Of a stretch of 7,872 bases of DNA, positions 1 to 4,982 are shown one piece after another. The position numbers and the translations under genes are program-made. Source of the stretch: Pseudomonadota bacterium (GTDB lineage: Bacteria; Pseudomonadota; Gammaproteobacteria; JAKAQQ01). Under the pieces are notes generated by a model. That model saw only the letters and a list, made by a program, of their open reading frames with translations, was not told where the DNA came from and made no database searches. The stretch covers positions 1 to 7,872 of the forward strand of contig JAJZNM010000112.1 in assembly GCA_021852325.1 (NCBI GenBank). Direction: 5' to 3'. The stretch's first letter is position 1, and each line of letters starts with the position of its first letter.

Positions 1-198
1 GATCGCGACGTGGATCTCGTGGCAATAACCCGCGAGCGCCTCATCGACCGAGTTGTCGACAAGTTCATAGACCATATGATGGAGGCCGGTGCCATCATCG
101 GTGTCGCCGATGTACATTCCGGGCCTTCGGCGTACGGCATCCAGCCCCCGCAGCACCTTGATGCTGCTGGTTTCATAGGTCGTCACTGGCTGATTCAT
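1..198 (-). CDS. gyrB: DNA gyrase subunit B, N-terminal fragment (cut by window edge)
   Basis: ATPase subunit of DNA gyrase, the type II topoisomerase that introduces negative supercoils with GyrA. Only the first 66 codons lie in the window, reading leftward from an ATG at 196-198; the gene is cut by the window edge, not broken. The translation starts MNQPVTTYETSSIKVLRGLD and continues through RRRPGMYIGDT and LHHMVYELVDNSVDEALAG. These are the opening motifs of the GHKL (Bergerat-fold) ATPase domain. E45 and N49 correspond to the catalytic Glu and Mg-binding Asn of E. coli GyrB (E42, N46). It follows recF by 34 bp on the same strand, so it is probably the last gene of the dnaA-dnaN-recF-gyrB cluster. 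A GAGAG (complement of 208-212) about 9 bases upstream may serve as the ribosome binding site. ParE is the main alternative, but position beside recF and the sequence favour GyrB. Confidence 0.96.
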   Translation of the reverse strand, partial: MNQPVTTYETSSIKVLRGLDAVRRRPGMYIGDTDDGTGLHHMVYELVDNSVDEALAGYCHEIHVAI

Positions 199-232
199 GA
201 GAATCCGCTCTCACTCCATTTAGCATCCAATT

Positions 233-1294
233 TTACCATGAAGGCGATGCCCGGATAAAGCCTTGTTCCACGTGGAACCGGCGAAATTGACGAGGTGTTT
301 CTTCCTTCCGGGGCGCATGAACGGTGGTCACCACCACCTGCAGTGGCTCACGCGCAAGCAGGTGGAGCAGCCGGTTTTGTGCGGCGCTGTCAAGCTCAGA
401 TGAAAAGTCATCGATCAGGAGTAATGGACGGTTCTTCAGAGACTCGGCCAGGAAGAGGGCCCCGCCCCACATGAGCCCGATGGCGAGGAGCTTGGCCTGA
501 CCCCGTGAAAGGACCTGGCGCGCGGATACACCCTCGATCATGATCCCGATTTCGGCGCGGTGGGGACCCGGTGCCAGCGGCCGCTCGGCTCGTTCGGGGC
601 GCCAACCCACAAGGGCCTCTACGAGGTTCATGCCCGGCGGGCTACCAGGGCGGTATTCCAGGTCGACACGCGCGCCCGGGAACAAGGATCCGAACGCCTC
701 GTTCCAGAACGGGAGACAGGACTCAATGAGGCGTTTTCTTGCCGATTCGATCACCGGTGCCCCATCCAGCATCCGTTCGAGCCAGATCGCGCCGTCCATG
801 CCGGTGCGCACTGCCCACTGCCACTGCCGCAGGGCCCTGCGGTACTGTTTCCACTGGCCCCAGCCATCTGGTTCCACGTGGAACATGAGCCAGTCGAGAA
901 GCTTCCGCCGCTGTTCCGGACCACCGGTGACGATCTGTGCGATCTCGGCATCCATCAAGGTCAAGGGAAGGATTTCGCCCACTTCCCGGAAGGTGGCCAT
1001 CTGGCGGTCGATCGAGAGGTTTAACTTTTGATCGTATACGAGACGGATGGCGCGGGTGCTTGTCTCGGCAGGAACGGTGGCTTCGACTCCAAATGCCTGG
1101 CATCCCCGTCGGATGAGCTGTCCGGGGTGCGGGGTGCGAAAGGATCGCCCACGTGCCAAGAGGTAGATCGCCTCAAGAATCGTCGACTTCCCGGAGCCAT
1201 TCGTGCCCGATAAAATGGCCGGCGCGCCATCGAAATCAACCTCCCCCCATTCAAAGCAGCGGACGCGCTCGAGGCGGAGCTCCGCGACCGGCAT
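233..1294 (-). CDS. recF: DNA replication and repair protein RecF
   Basis: SMC/ABC-type ATPase that works with RecO and RecR to load RecA at single-strand gaps and stalled forks. At 353 residues it is close to the usual length of about 357. The Walker A motif GTNGSGKST is at residues 30-38, preceded by the typical RecF N-terminus (LRLERVRCFEWGEVDF). The ABC signature LSRGQAK is at 262-268, Walker B LLLIDD at 291-296 and the D-loop SSELD at 298-302, so the ATPase looks intact. The start ATG (1292-1294) follows the dnaN stop TGA (1295-1297) with no gap, which strongly suggests translational coupling. Both FHVE segments (residues 138-141 and 340-343) are encoded by TTC CAC GTG GAA, creating two parS-like palindromes within the gene; FHVE-type motifs also occur in other RecF proteins as far as I recall, so protein constraint may contribute. 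Confidence 0.97.
   Translation of the reverse strand: MPVAELRLERVRCFEWGEVDFDGAPAILSGTNGSGKSTILEAIYLLARGRSFRTPHPGQLIRRGCQAFGVEATVPAETSTRAIRLVYDQKLNLSIDRQMATFREVGEILPLTLMDAEIAQIVTGGPEQRRKLLDWLMFHVEPDGWGQWKQYRRALRQWQWAVRTGMDGAIWLERMLDGAPVIESARKRLIESCLPFWNEAFGSLFPGARVDLEYRPGSPPGMNLVEALVGWRPERAERPLAPGPHRAEIGIMIEGVSARQVLSRGQAKLLAIGLMWGGALFLAESLKNRPLLLIDDFSSELDSAAQNRLLHLLAREPLQVVVTTVHAPRKEETPRQFRRFHVEQGFIRASPSW
264..279 (+). other. parS-like ParB-binding site 1 (inside recF)
   Basis: TGTTCCACGTGGAACC matches the parS form TGTTCCACGTGGAACA at 15 of 16 positions; the inner 14 bases GTTCCACGTGGAAC form a perfect palindrome. Chromosomal parS sites bind ParB and cluster near oriC, which fits this location. 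It overlaps codons 339-344 of recF (F340-H341-V342-E343). Binding is inferred; conserved protein sequence could explain part of the match. Confidence 0.6.
870..885 (-). other. parS-like ParB-binding site 2 (inside recF)
   Basis: On the minus strand this reads TGTTCCACGTGGAACC, identical across all 16 bases to the site at 264-279 but in opposite orientation, with centres 606 bp apart. It overlaps recF codons 137-142 (F138-H139-V140-E141-P142). The repeated exact match near a likely origin supports a ParB site, with the same caveat that FHVE residues may be conserved in RecF. Confidence 0.6.
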
Positions 1295-2404
1295 TCAAAG
1301 CCGCATCGGCATGATCACATAGCGGTAGTTTCCCTTGCCGCCGGTATCAATGAGGCAGCTGCTGTTCGGATCATTGATCATGAGCTCGATTTCACGTTCC
1401 TCCATGGCATTCAAGACATCGAGGAGGTAGGAAACGTTAAATCCGACCTCGAAACTTTCGCCTTCATAACCCACTTCCACGAGATCTTCAGCCTCCTCCT
1501 GTTCCGTGTTATGGCCGATGACACGAAGCCCCTGGGATTCAAAGCAAAGACGCACCCCGCGGGCCTTTTCGTTGGCCAGGATGGCGGCACGTGCAAGCGC
1601 CAGCTTCAAGCGTTCGCGTTCGATCACGAGCCGGTGCCGTCCATCCTTGGGAATCACGCTTTGATAATCCGGGAAACGGCCCTCGACCAGCTTGCTCGTG
1701 ATCATGAGCTCACCCAAGTCGATCTTGAGATGATTCGTGCCGAATGCAATCCGGATCTCGCGCTCCTGTTCCGTCAAGAGCCGCTCCAGCTCAAGGATGC
1801 CTTTCCTTGGAACGATGACGCCCATGCCCCCTTGGATCCCCTCTGAAGCTCCGATCTCGATTTCACCGAGCGCAAGCCGGTGTCCATCGGTTGCCACGGC
1901 ACGCATGTGTTTGCCGGCAAACTCGATTCTCAGTCCGTTGAGGTAGTAGCGGACATCGTTCTGCGCCATCGAAAAATGGGTCCGCCGGAGGAGTTCACGA
2001 AGTTTGCGCTCAGACACACGGGCATGGGAGGGCATCTCGGGTTCGCCAACCAGTGGGAAATCATCCACCGGAAGGGTCACGAGATTGAATCGGCTCTTCC
2101 CGGCCTTGAGGAGGAGCCGGTCCCCTTCATGGGTCATGGAAATCTCCTGACCTTCCGGAAACGAACGCAGGATGTCGACAAACTTTCTTCCGGGAACCGT
2201 CGTTTCCAGTTCGCTCGCCGGGCCGGCATAGGGCTCAATCGCGACGAGTTCGACCTCGAGATCGGTTCCTGTCGCCGAAATAGAATTATTATCTATTTTT
2301 ATCAATATGTTAGAAAGTATCGGCATGGTCTGCTTGCGTTCCACGACGCCCAAGACCGCCTGGACAGGTTTCAGGATGTTTTCTCGCTTGACAATCGTAT
2401 TCAT
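1295..2404 (-). CDS. dnaN: DNA polymerase III beta subunit (sliding clamp)
   Basis: Ring-shaped processivity clamp that encircles DNA and tethers Pol III and other replication and repair proteins. From the ATG at 2402-2404 the product is 369 residues (family about 366) and starts MNTIVKRENILKPVQAVLGV, lining up with other DnaN N-termini. Three clamp domains of about 120 residues fit the length, and the C-terminus YVIMPMRL is the family hallmark. An in-frame GTG at 2411-2413 would add three residues; I prefer the ATG because a GTGAG Shine-Dalgarno lies about 8 bases before it and the GTG has none. A TATAAT on the minus strand at 2452-2457 may provide its own promoter. The stop abuts the recF start. 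Codons 29-43 are strikingly AT-rich, with four ATA isoleucine codons, unlike the rest of the gene. Confidence 0.97.
   Translation of the reverse strand: MNTIVKRENILKPVQAVLGVVERKQTMPILSNILIKIDNNSISATGTDLEVELVAIEPYAGPASELETTVPGRKFVDILRSFPEGQEISMTHEGDRLLLKAGKSRFNLVTLPVDDFPLVGEPEMPSHARVSERKLRELLRRTHFSMAQNDVRYYLNGLRIEFAGKHMRAVATDGHRLALGEIEIGASEGIQGGMGVIVPRKGILELERLLTEQEREIRIAFGTNHLKIDLGELMITSKLVEGRFPDYQSVIPKDGRHRLVIERERLKLALARAAILANEKARGVRLCFESQGLRVIGHNTEQEEAEDLVEVGYEGESFEVGFNVSYLLDVLNAMEEREIELMINDPNSSCLIDTGGKGNYRYVIMPMRL
2278..2320. other. AT-rich block inside dnaN with an IHF-like site
   Basis: Of 43 bases, 37 are A or T, within an otherwise GC-rich gene. TATCAATATGTTA at 2300-2312 fits the IHF consensus WATCAANNNNTTR exactly and is preceded by a short A/T tract (TATTTTTA). 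AT-rich unwinding elements and IHF sites are normal parts of gammaproteobacterial origins. This block lies about 85 bp inside dnaN from its start and about 220 bp from the DnaA box at 2537. A role in origin opening is inference. Confidence 0.45.
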
Positions 2405-2451
2405 TGTTTCCACTCACTGGTCAATTGAAATTTAAATCAGGATTATTGATG

Positions 2452-2457
2452 ATTATA
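2452..2457 (-). promoter_or_regulatory. Candidate -10 element of a dnaN promoter
   Basis: The minus strand carries a perfect TATAAT ending 47 bases upstream of the dnaN ATG. At 17-bp spacing the -35 is poor (CTTTTA); a better TTGAGG lies 23 bp away, too far for a normal promoter. A transcript from here would have a leader of about 40 bases. dnaN may also be read through from dnaA. Confidence 0.4.
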
Positions 2458-2536
2458 GAGGCGCTCCGGATTCCTAAAAGCCTCAATTTCGCTCGTTACC
2501 CTGTGTGTTTTCGAGATTCGCAAATCACCCCGGTCC

Positions 2537-2545
2537 TGTGGATAA
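2537..2545 (-). promoter_or_regulatory. Perfect DnaA box
   Basis: TGTGGATAA on the plus strand is TTATCCACA on the minus strand, an exact match to the high-affinity DnaA box consensus TTATNCACA. It lies in the dnaA-dnaN gap, 63 bp beyond the dnaA stop codon. I found no other exact match in the window. Confidence 0.75.
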
Positions 2546-2607
2546 CCTGCTTGGAGCCAACCGAGCCCAAGTTTAGATGGAGTTCTCAACAGGATATGCA
2601 CCGGTTG

Positions 2608-3927
2608 TTATCCGGTCAATGTGCGTAGCAGGTTTTCATAATCGTCACGCAAGCGCGTATCGACTCTTGCGAGTTCACGCACTTTCTGGTGGGCGTGGAG
2701 CACGGTCGTGTGATCCCGGCCACCGAAAGCACTGCCGATTTCGGGCAAGCTGTGCTCGGTGAGTTCTTTGGCCAGGGTCATGGCGATCTGCCGGGGTCTC
2801 ACAATGGATCGCTTGCGGCTCTTCGAGGTGAGGTCGGACACGCGGATCCTGAAATAGGCCGCGACGGTGCGCTGGATGTTTTCGAGACTCACGAGACGCT
2901 GCTGGAGCGCGATCAGGTCCTTGAGCGCTTCCTTGGCCAGCGCGAGATTGATCGGCTGGCCGGTGAATCGGGCATAGGCCACGACCCGGTGGAACGCACC
3001 CTCGAGCTCGCGGATGTTGGAGCGGATCCTTTGGGCGATGAAGAAAGACACTTCCGGCGGCAGGTCCACTTTCATCCGCTCGGCCTTGCGCACAATGATC
3101 GCCACACTCGTTTCGAGTTCCGGGGGTTCGATCGCGACTGTGAGGCCCCAGCTGAACCTGGACTTGAGACGCTCTTCAAGCCCTTCCACTTCCTTGGGGT
3201 AACGGTCGCAGCTCACGATGACCTGGTGATGGCCATCGATCAAGTTGTTGAGCGTGTGAAAGAACTCTTCCTGTGAGCGGTCTTTGCCGGCAAAAAACTG
3301 AATGTCATCGATGAGGAGGGCATCCAGTGAACGGTAACGCTTTTTAAACTCGTTCATCGTGTTGTGACGCAATGCGCTCACCATATCTCCAACGAATCGC
3401 TCCGAATGGACGTAGGCCACCTGCCGCTTGCTGGTGCTTCCATTCATGTGGTGACCGACCGCCTGCATGAGGTGCGTCTTGCCCAGTCCCACACCACCAT
3501 AGATGAGGAGCGGGTTATAAGCTGTCCCGGGATGGTCGGCAACCTGGAGTGCAGCGGCGCGGGCGACCTGGTTGCATTTACCCTCGACGAAGTTCTCAAA
3601 AACATAATCCACATTGAGTGGGCTTCCGATCACCTCCTCGCGGTGGGGGGCATGGGCCCCATGATCCCGGATGGCATCCGGTTCCGCTTTCCCGATGAGG
3701 AGCTGGACGTCGGGTCCAACGCCCTGGCCGAGTTCCGCCACGAGCGCCTGGATCCGTGAAAGGCAGTTTTCCTGGAGCCAGTCCGCGACGATGATGTTCG
3801 GCGCGTAAAGGAGGAGCATTCCGTCGGCTTCACGGTACTGGATGGGATGGATCCAGCGTGAAAAGTCCTGGTGGGAGAGTTCCTGTTGCAACCGTTCGAG
3901 GCAGACTTTCCATATGCCGTTTGTCAT
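2608..3927 (-). CDS. dnaA: Chromosomal replication initiator protein DnaA
   Basis: AAA+ ATPase that binds DnaA boxes, melts oriC and recruits DnaB. From the ATG at 3925-3927 it has 439 residues and begins MTNGIWKVCLERLQQELSHQ, aligning with the E. coli start. Domain I covers about 1-80 and a short linker about 80-105. The AAA+ domain has Walker A GGVGLGKT (144-151), Walker B LLIDD (204-208), an Arg-finger region LKSRFSWGL (254-262, R257) and sensor II NIRELEG (304-310). The domain IV helix-turn-helix signature GGRDHTTV is at 402-409. An upstream in-frame ATG at 3949-3951 would give 447 residues, but it has no Shine-Dalgarno and would leave a very short leader. The ATG at 3927 has GAGG 8 bases upstream and fits the promoter at 3975-4003. 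It is divergent from rpmH and followed by dnaN. Confidence 0.97.
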   Translation of the reverse strand: MTNGIWKVCLERLQQELSHQDFSRWIHPIQYREADGMLLLYAPNIIVADWLQENCLSRIQALVAELGQGVGPDVQLLIGKAEPDAIRDHGAHAPHREEVIGSPLNVDYVFENFVEGKCNQVARAAALQVADHPGTAYNPLLIYGGVGLGKTHLMQAVGHHMNGSTSKRQVAYVHSERFVGDMVSALRHNTMNEFKKRYRSLDALLIDDIQFFAGKDRSQEEFFHTLNNLIDGHHQVIVSCDRYPKEVEGLEERLKSRFSWGLTVAIEPPELETSVAIIVRKAERMKVDLPPEVSFFIAQRIRSNIRELEGAFHRVVAYARFTGQPINLALAKEALKDLIALQQRLVSLENIQRTVAAYFRIRVSDLTSKSRKRSIVRPRQIAMTLAKELTEHSLPEIGSAFGGRDHTTVLHAHQKVRELARVDTRLRDDYENLLRTLTG

Positions 3928-3974
3928 GGGCCCTGCCTCGGAAGTGGACATGCGGGGGAGAGGGTGGGTCGATC

Positions 3975-4003
3975 AGTCTAGCAAGACGACACGGGGTTGC
4001 CAA
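3975..4003 (-). promoter_or_regulatory. sigma70-type promoter of dnaA
   Basis: On the minus strand TTGGCA (3998-4003, 5/6 match to TTGACA) is followed after exactly 17 bp by TAGACT (3975-3980, 4/6 match to TATAAT). The expected start is near 3968, giving a leader of about 40 bases to the ATG at 3927. The -35 lies within the palindrome GGTTGGCAACC (3995-4005), flanked by direct repeats of CCGTGTCG (3987-3994 and 4005-4012). Confidence 0.65.
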
Positions 4004-4149
4004 CCGACACGGAGCCGGGAAACCGTGAGTTCGCTCGATCGGATGATCAGGCCTGGCGCTGATGGCTGCTGCCACCGGCCGTGGCACGGGCCCGCGGGGG
4101 CGTTTTCGGCCGGTTGACGTGCAGGCCAGCTTCCCGCCAAGGCTTGCTG

Positions 4150-4178
4150 TTGAGTTCTCGCCTAAAGCCACGTAAAAT
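4150..4178 (+). promoter_or_regulatory. sigma70-type promoter of rpmH operon
   Basis: TTGAGT (4150-4155) is followed after exactly 17 bp by TAAAAT (4173-4178, 5/6 match to TATAAT). The start is expected near 4185, giving a leader of about 60 bases. A 7-bp inverted repeat, GCCTAAA (4160-4166) and TTTAGGC (4187-4193), is centred on the -10 and could be an operator. It probably drives rpmH-rnpA-yidD-yidC, and possibly mnmE. Confidence 0.65.
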
Positions 4179-4202
4179 GCCCTTCTTTTAGGCGTCAGTC
4201 AG

Positions 4203-4235
4203 GAAGCGGGTTTGCCCCGCTTCTCGAAAAGCGGG
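4203..4235 (+). promoter_or_regulatory. Alternative hairpins in the rpmH leader
   Basis: Hairpin A pairs GAAGCGGG (4203-4210) with CCCGCTTC (4216-4223): 8 perfect base pairs and a 5-base loop. Hairpin B pairs CCCGCTT (4216-4222) with AAGCGGG (4229-4235): 7 perfect base pairs and a 6-base loop. They share the middle arm and cannot form together. The 3' arm of B contains the only G-run (GGG, 4233-4235) near a ribosome-binding distance from the rpmH ATG at 4245. No U-run follows either hairpin, so neither looks like an intrinsic terminator. A regulatory role is inference. Confidence 0.4.
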
Positions 4236-4244
4236 TAGCCGGCC

Positions 4245-4379
4245 ATGAAACGAACATTTCAACCCAGCAATCTCCATCGCAAACGGACCCACGGGTTCCG
4301 TGCCCGCATGGCGACCCGCCAAGGCCGGGCGGTTCTCAAATCCCGGCGCAAAAAGGGTCGGCTCCGCCTGACTCCCTGA
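4245..4379 (+). CDS. rpmH: 50S ribosomal protein L34
   Basis: Small, very basic protein of the large ribosomal subunit. The 44-residue product begins MKRTFQPSNLHRKRTHGFRA and continues RMATRQGRAVLKSRRKKGR, matching the L34 family along its whole length (usual size 44-46). The ATG at 4245 is fixed by the invariant MKRTFQPS start. No good Shine-Dalgarno precedes it; only GGGT about 8 bases upstream is available, and it lies in a hairpin arm. It is the first gene of the rightward cluster, with rnpA beginning 16 bp after its stop, the near-universal rpmH-rnpA pairing. The gene is too short for many ORF callers. Confidence 0.97.
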   Translation: MKRTFQPSNLHRKRTHGFRARMATRQGRAVLKSRRKKGRLRLTP

Positions 4380-4395
4380 TCCGGTTGTCAGCCCG

Positions 4396-4731
4396 ATGGG
4401 CCGTTCCGGTCGATTGACCCGGCCTCAAGAGTTCAAGCGCGTATTCGACAGCGGTCGAAAGTTACACGGTCGGTTTTTTGCGGTGTTTGTGAATCCAGGT
4501 GAGTACGACGAATCCAGACTCGGGCTTGCCATCTCCAGGCGATCGGCCGGAAATGCGGTGCGGAGGAATTTGATCAAGCGCCAGGCACGAGAGTCCTTCC
4601 GCCTCGCAAGACGAGCCGGATCCCGGAAGGTTGATGTGGTGCTCATTGCGAAAGCGGCCGGGCAGGCGGCCACACGCGCCGACCTTTACGAGGATCTTGA
4701 GATGCTCTGGAGCCGGGTGAACCCGTGCTGA
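4396..4731 (+). CDS. rnpA: Ribonuclease P protein component
   Basis: Protein subunit of RNase P, which with the catalytic RNA (rnpB, not in this window) removes the 5' leader of precursor tRNAs. The 111-residue product is slightly shorter than the E. coli form (119). It opens with RLTRPQEFKRVFDSGRK, the usual N-terminal region. The RNR motif that contacts the RNA is clear at residues 51-69 (AGNAVRRNLIKRQARESFR). The ATG at 4396 is the best available start, although no clear Shine-Dalgarno precedes it, so translation may depend on coupling from rpmH. Its stop TGA (4729-4731) overlaps the first 7 bases of yidD. Confidence 0.96.
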   Translation: MGRSGRLTRPQEFKRVFDSGRKLHGRFFAVFVNPGEYDESRLGLAISRRSAGNAVRRNLIKRQARESFRLARRAGSRKVDVVLIAKAAGQAATRADLYEDLEMLWSRVNPC

Positions 4732-4982
4732 AGCGCGCACTGATTGGTCTGATCGGATGGTACCAGCGCTGGTGGAGCCCGCTTTGGGGGGATCACTGCC
4801 GCTTCGAACCCTCGTGTTCAGAGTATGCACGCGGGGCCTTGACCGAATGGGGCCTCGGCCGGGGCGGGATGCTCATCCTCTGGCGCCTGCTGCGCTGTCA
4901 GCCGTTTTCGAGGGGTGGGCTGGATCCCGTACCTGCGGCGCCGGCATCACGCAAAAAACCGTTCGGGGTTTTCCATGGATAA
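4725..4982 (+). CDS. yidD: Membrane protein insertion efficiency factor YidD
   Basis: Small inner-membrane-associated protein that assists YidC-dependent insertion. It has 85 residues, the same as the E. coli protein. The hydrophobic, tryptophan-rich N-terminus (LIGLIGWYQRWWSPLWG) could form the membrane-binding helix. Family motifs are CRFEPSCSEYA (residues 25-35) and RLLRCQPFSRGGLDPVP (54-70), with the conserved cysteines C25, C31 and C58. The start is GTG at 4725, overlapping the rnpA end by 7 bases, with a GGGTGA-like ribosome binding site just upstream. The stop (4980-4982) overlaps the yidC start by 8 bases. These overlaps indicate one translationally coupled operon. Confidence 0.95.
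   Translation: MLKRALIGLIGWYQRWWSPLWGDHCRFEPSCSEYARGALTEWGLGRGGMLILWRLLRCQPFSRGGLDPVPAAPASRKKPFGVFHG

Larger units (their letters stand above)
2405..2607. other. dnaA-dnaN intergenic region, candidate oriC
   Basis: This 203-bp non-coding gap contains one perfect DnaA box (2537-2545) and an AT-rich block at 2421-2457 (30 of 37 bases A/T). That block includes GATTAT twice at 10-bp spacing (2441-2446, 2451-2456). A weaker 7/9 DnaA-box match, ATATGCACC, is at 2594-2602. Bacterial origins commonly lie beside dnaA and in some groups in the dnaA-dnaN gap. Only one strong box is visible, fewer than typical, and no GATC occurs in the gap. The origin could instead lie outside the window; the dnaA-rpmH gap has no recognisable DnaA box. 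Confidence 0.45.
3928..4244. other. Divergent intergenic region between dnaA and rpmH
   Basis: This 317-bp region holds the dnaA promoter on its left, the rpmH promoter on its right and the rpmH leader hairpins. The middle (about 4013-4149) is GC-rich, and I see no gene, DnaA box or terminator there. In pseudomonads oriC can lie in this gap, and every gene here would then be transcribed away from the origin. The absence of any TTATNCACA-like sequence argues against that in this genome. Confidence 0.7.

Noticed and set aside
1147..1160. CACGTG core inside recF (GCCCACGTGCCAAG) as a third parS site
   Set aside because: Only the central bases match; the flanks lack the GTTC/GAAC arms required for parS.
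1880..2428. Plus-strand open frame (182 codons) opposite the dnaN 5' end
   Set aside because: Antisense to the DnaN N-terminal region and crossing the dnaN start; no recognisable product.
2600..2616. Hairpin ACCGG / CCGGT across the dnaA stop codon as a terminator
   Set aside because: The stem is only 5 bp with a 7-base loop, and no T-run follows on the dnaA transcript strand.
2689..3276. Plus-strand open frame (195 codons) opposite dnaA
   Set aside because: Antisense to highly conserved DnaA domains III and IV; composition is that of a complementary-frame shadow.
4114..4119. TTGACG as an alternative -35 for rpmH
   Set aside because: No acceptable -10 hexamer lies 16-18 bp downstream, whereas TTGAGT at 4150 pairs with TAAAAT at 17 bp.
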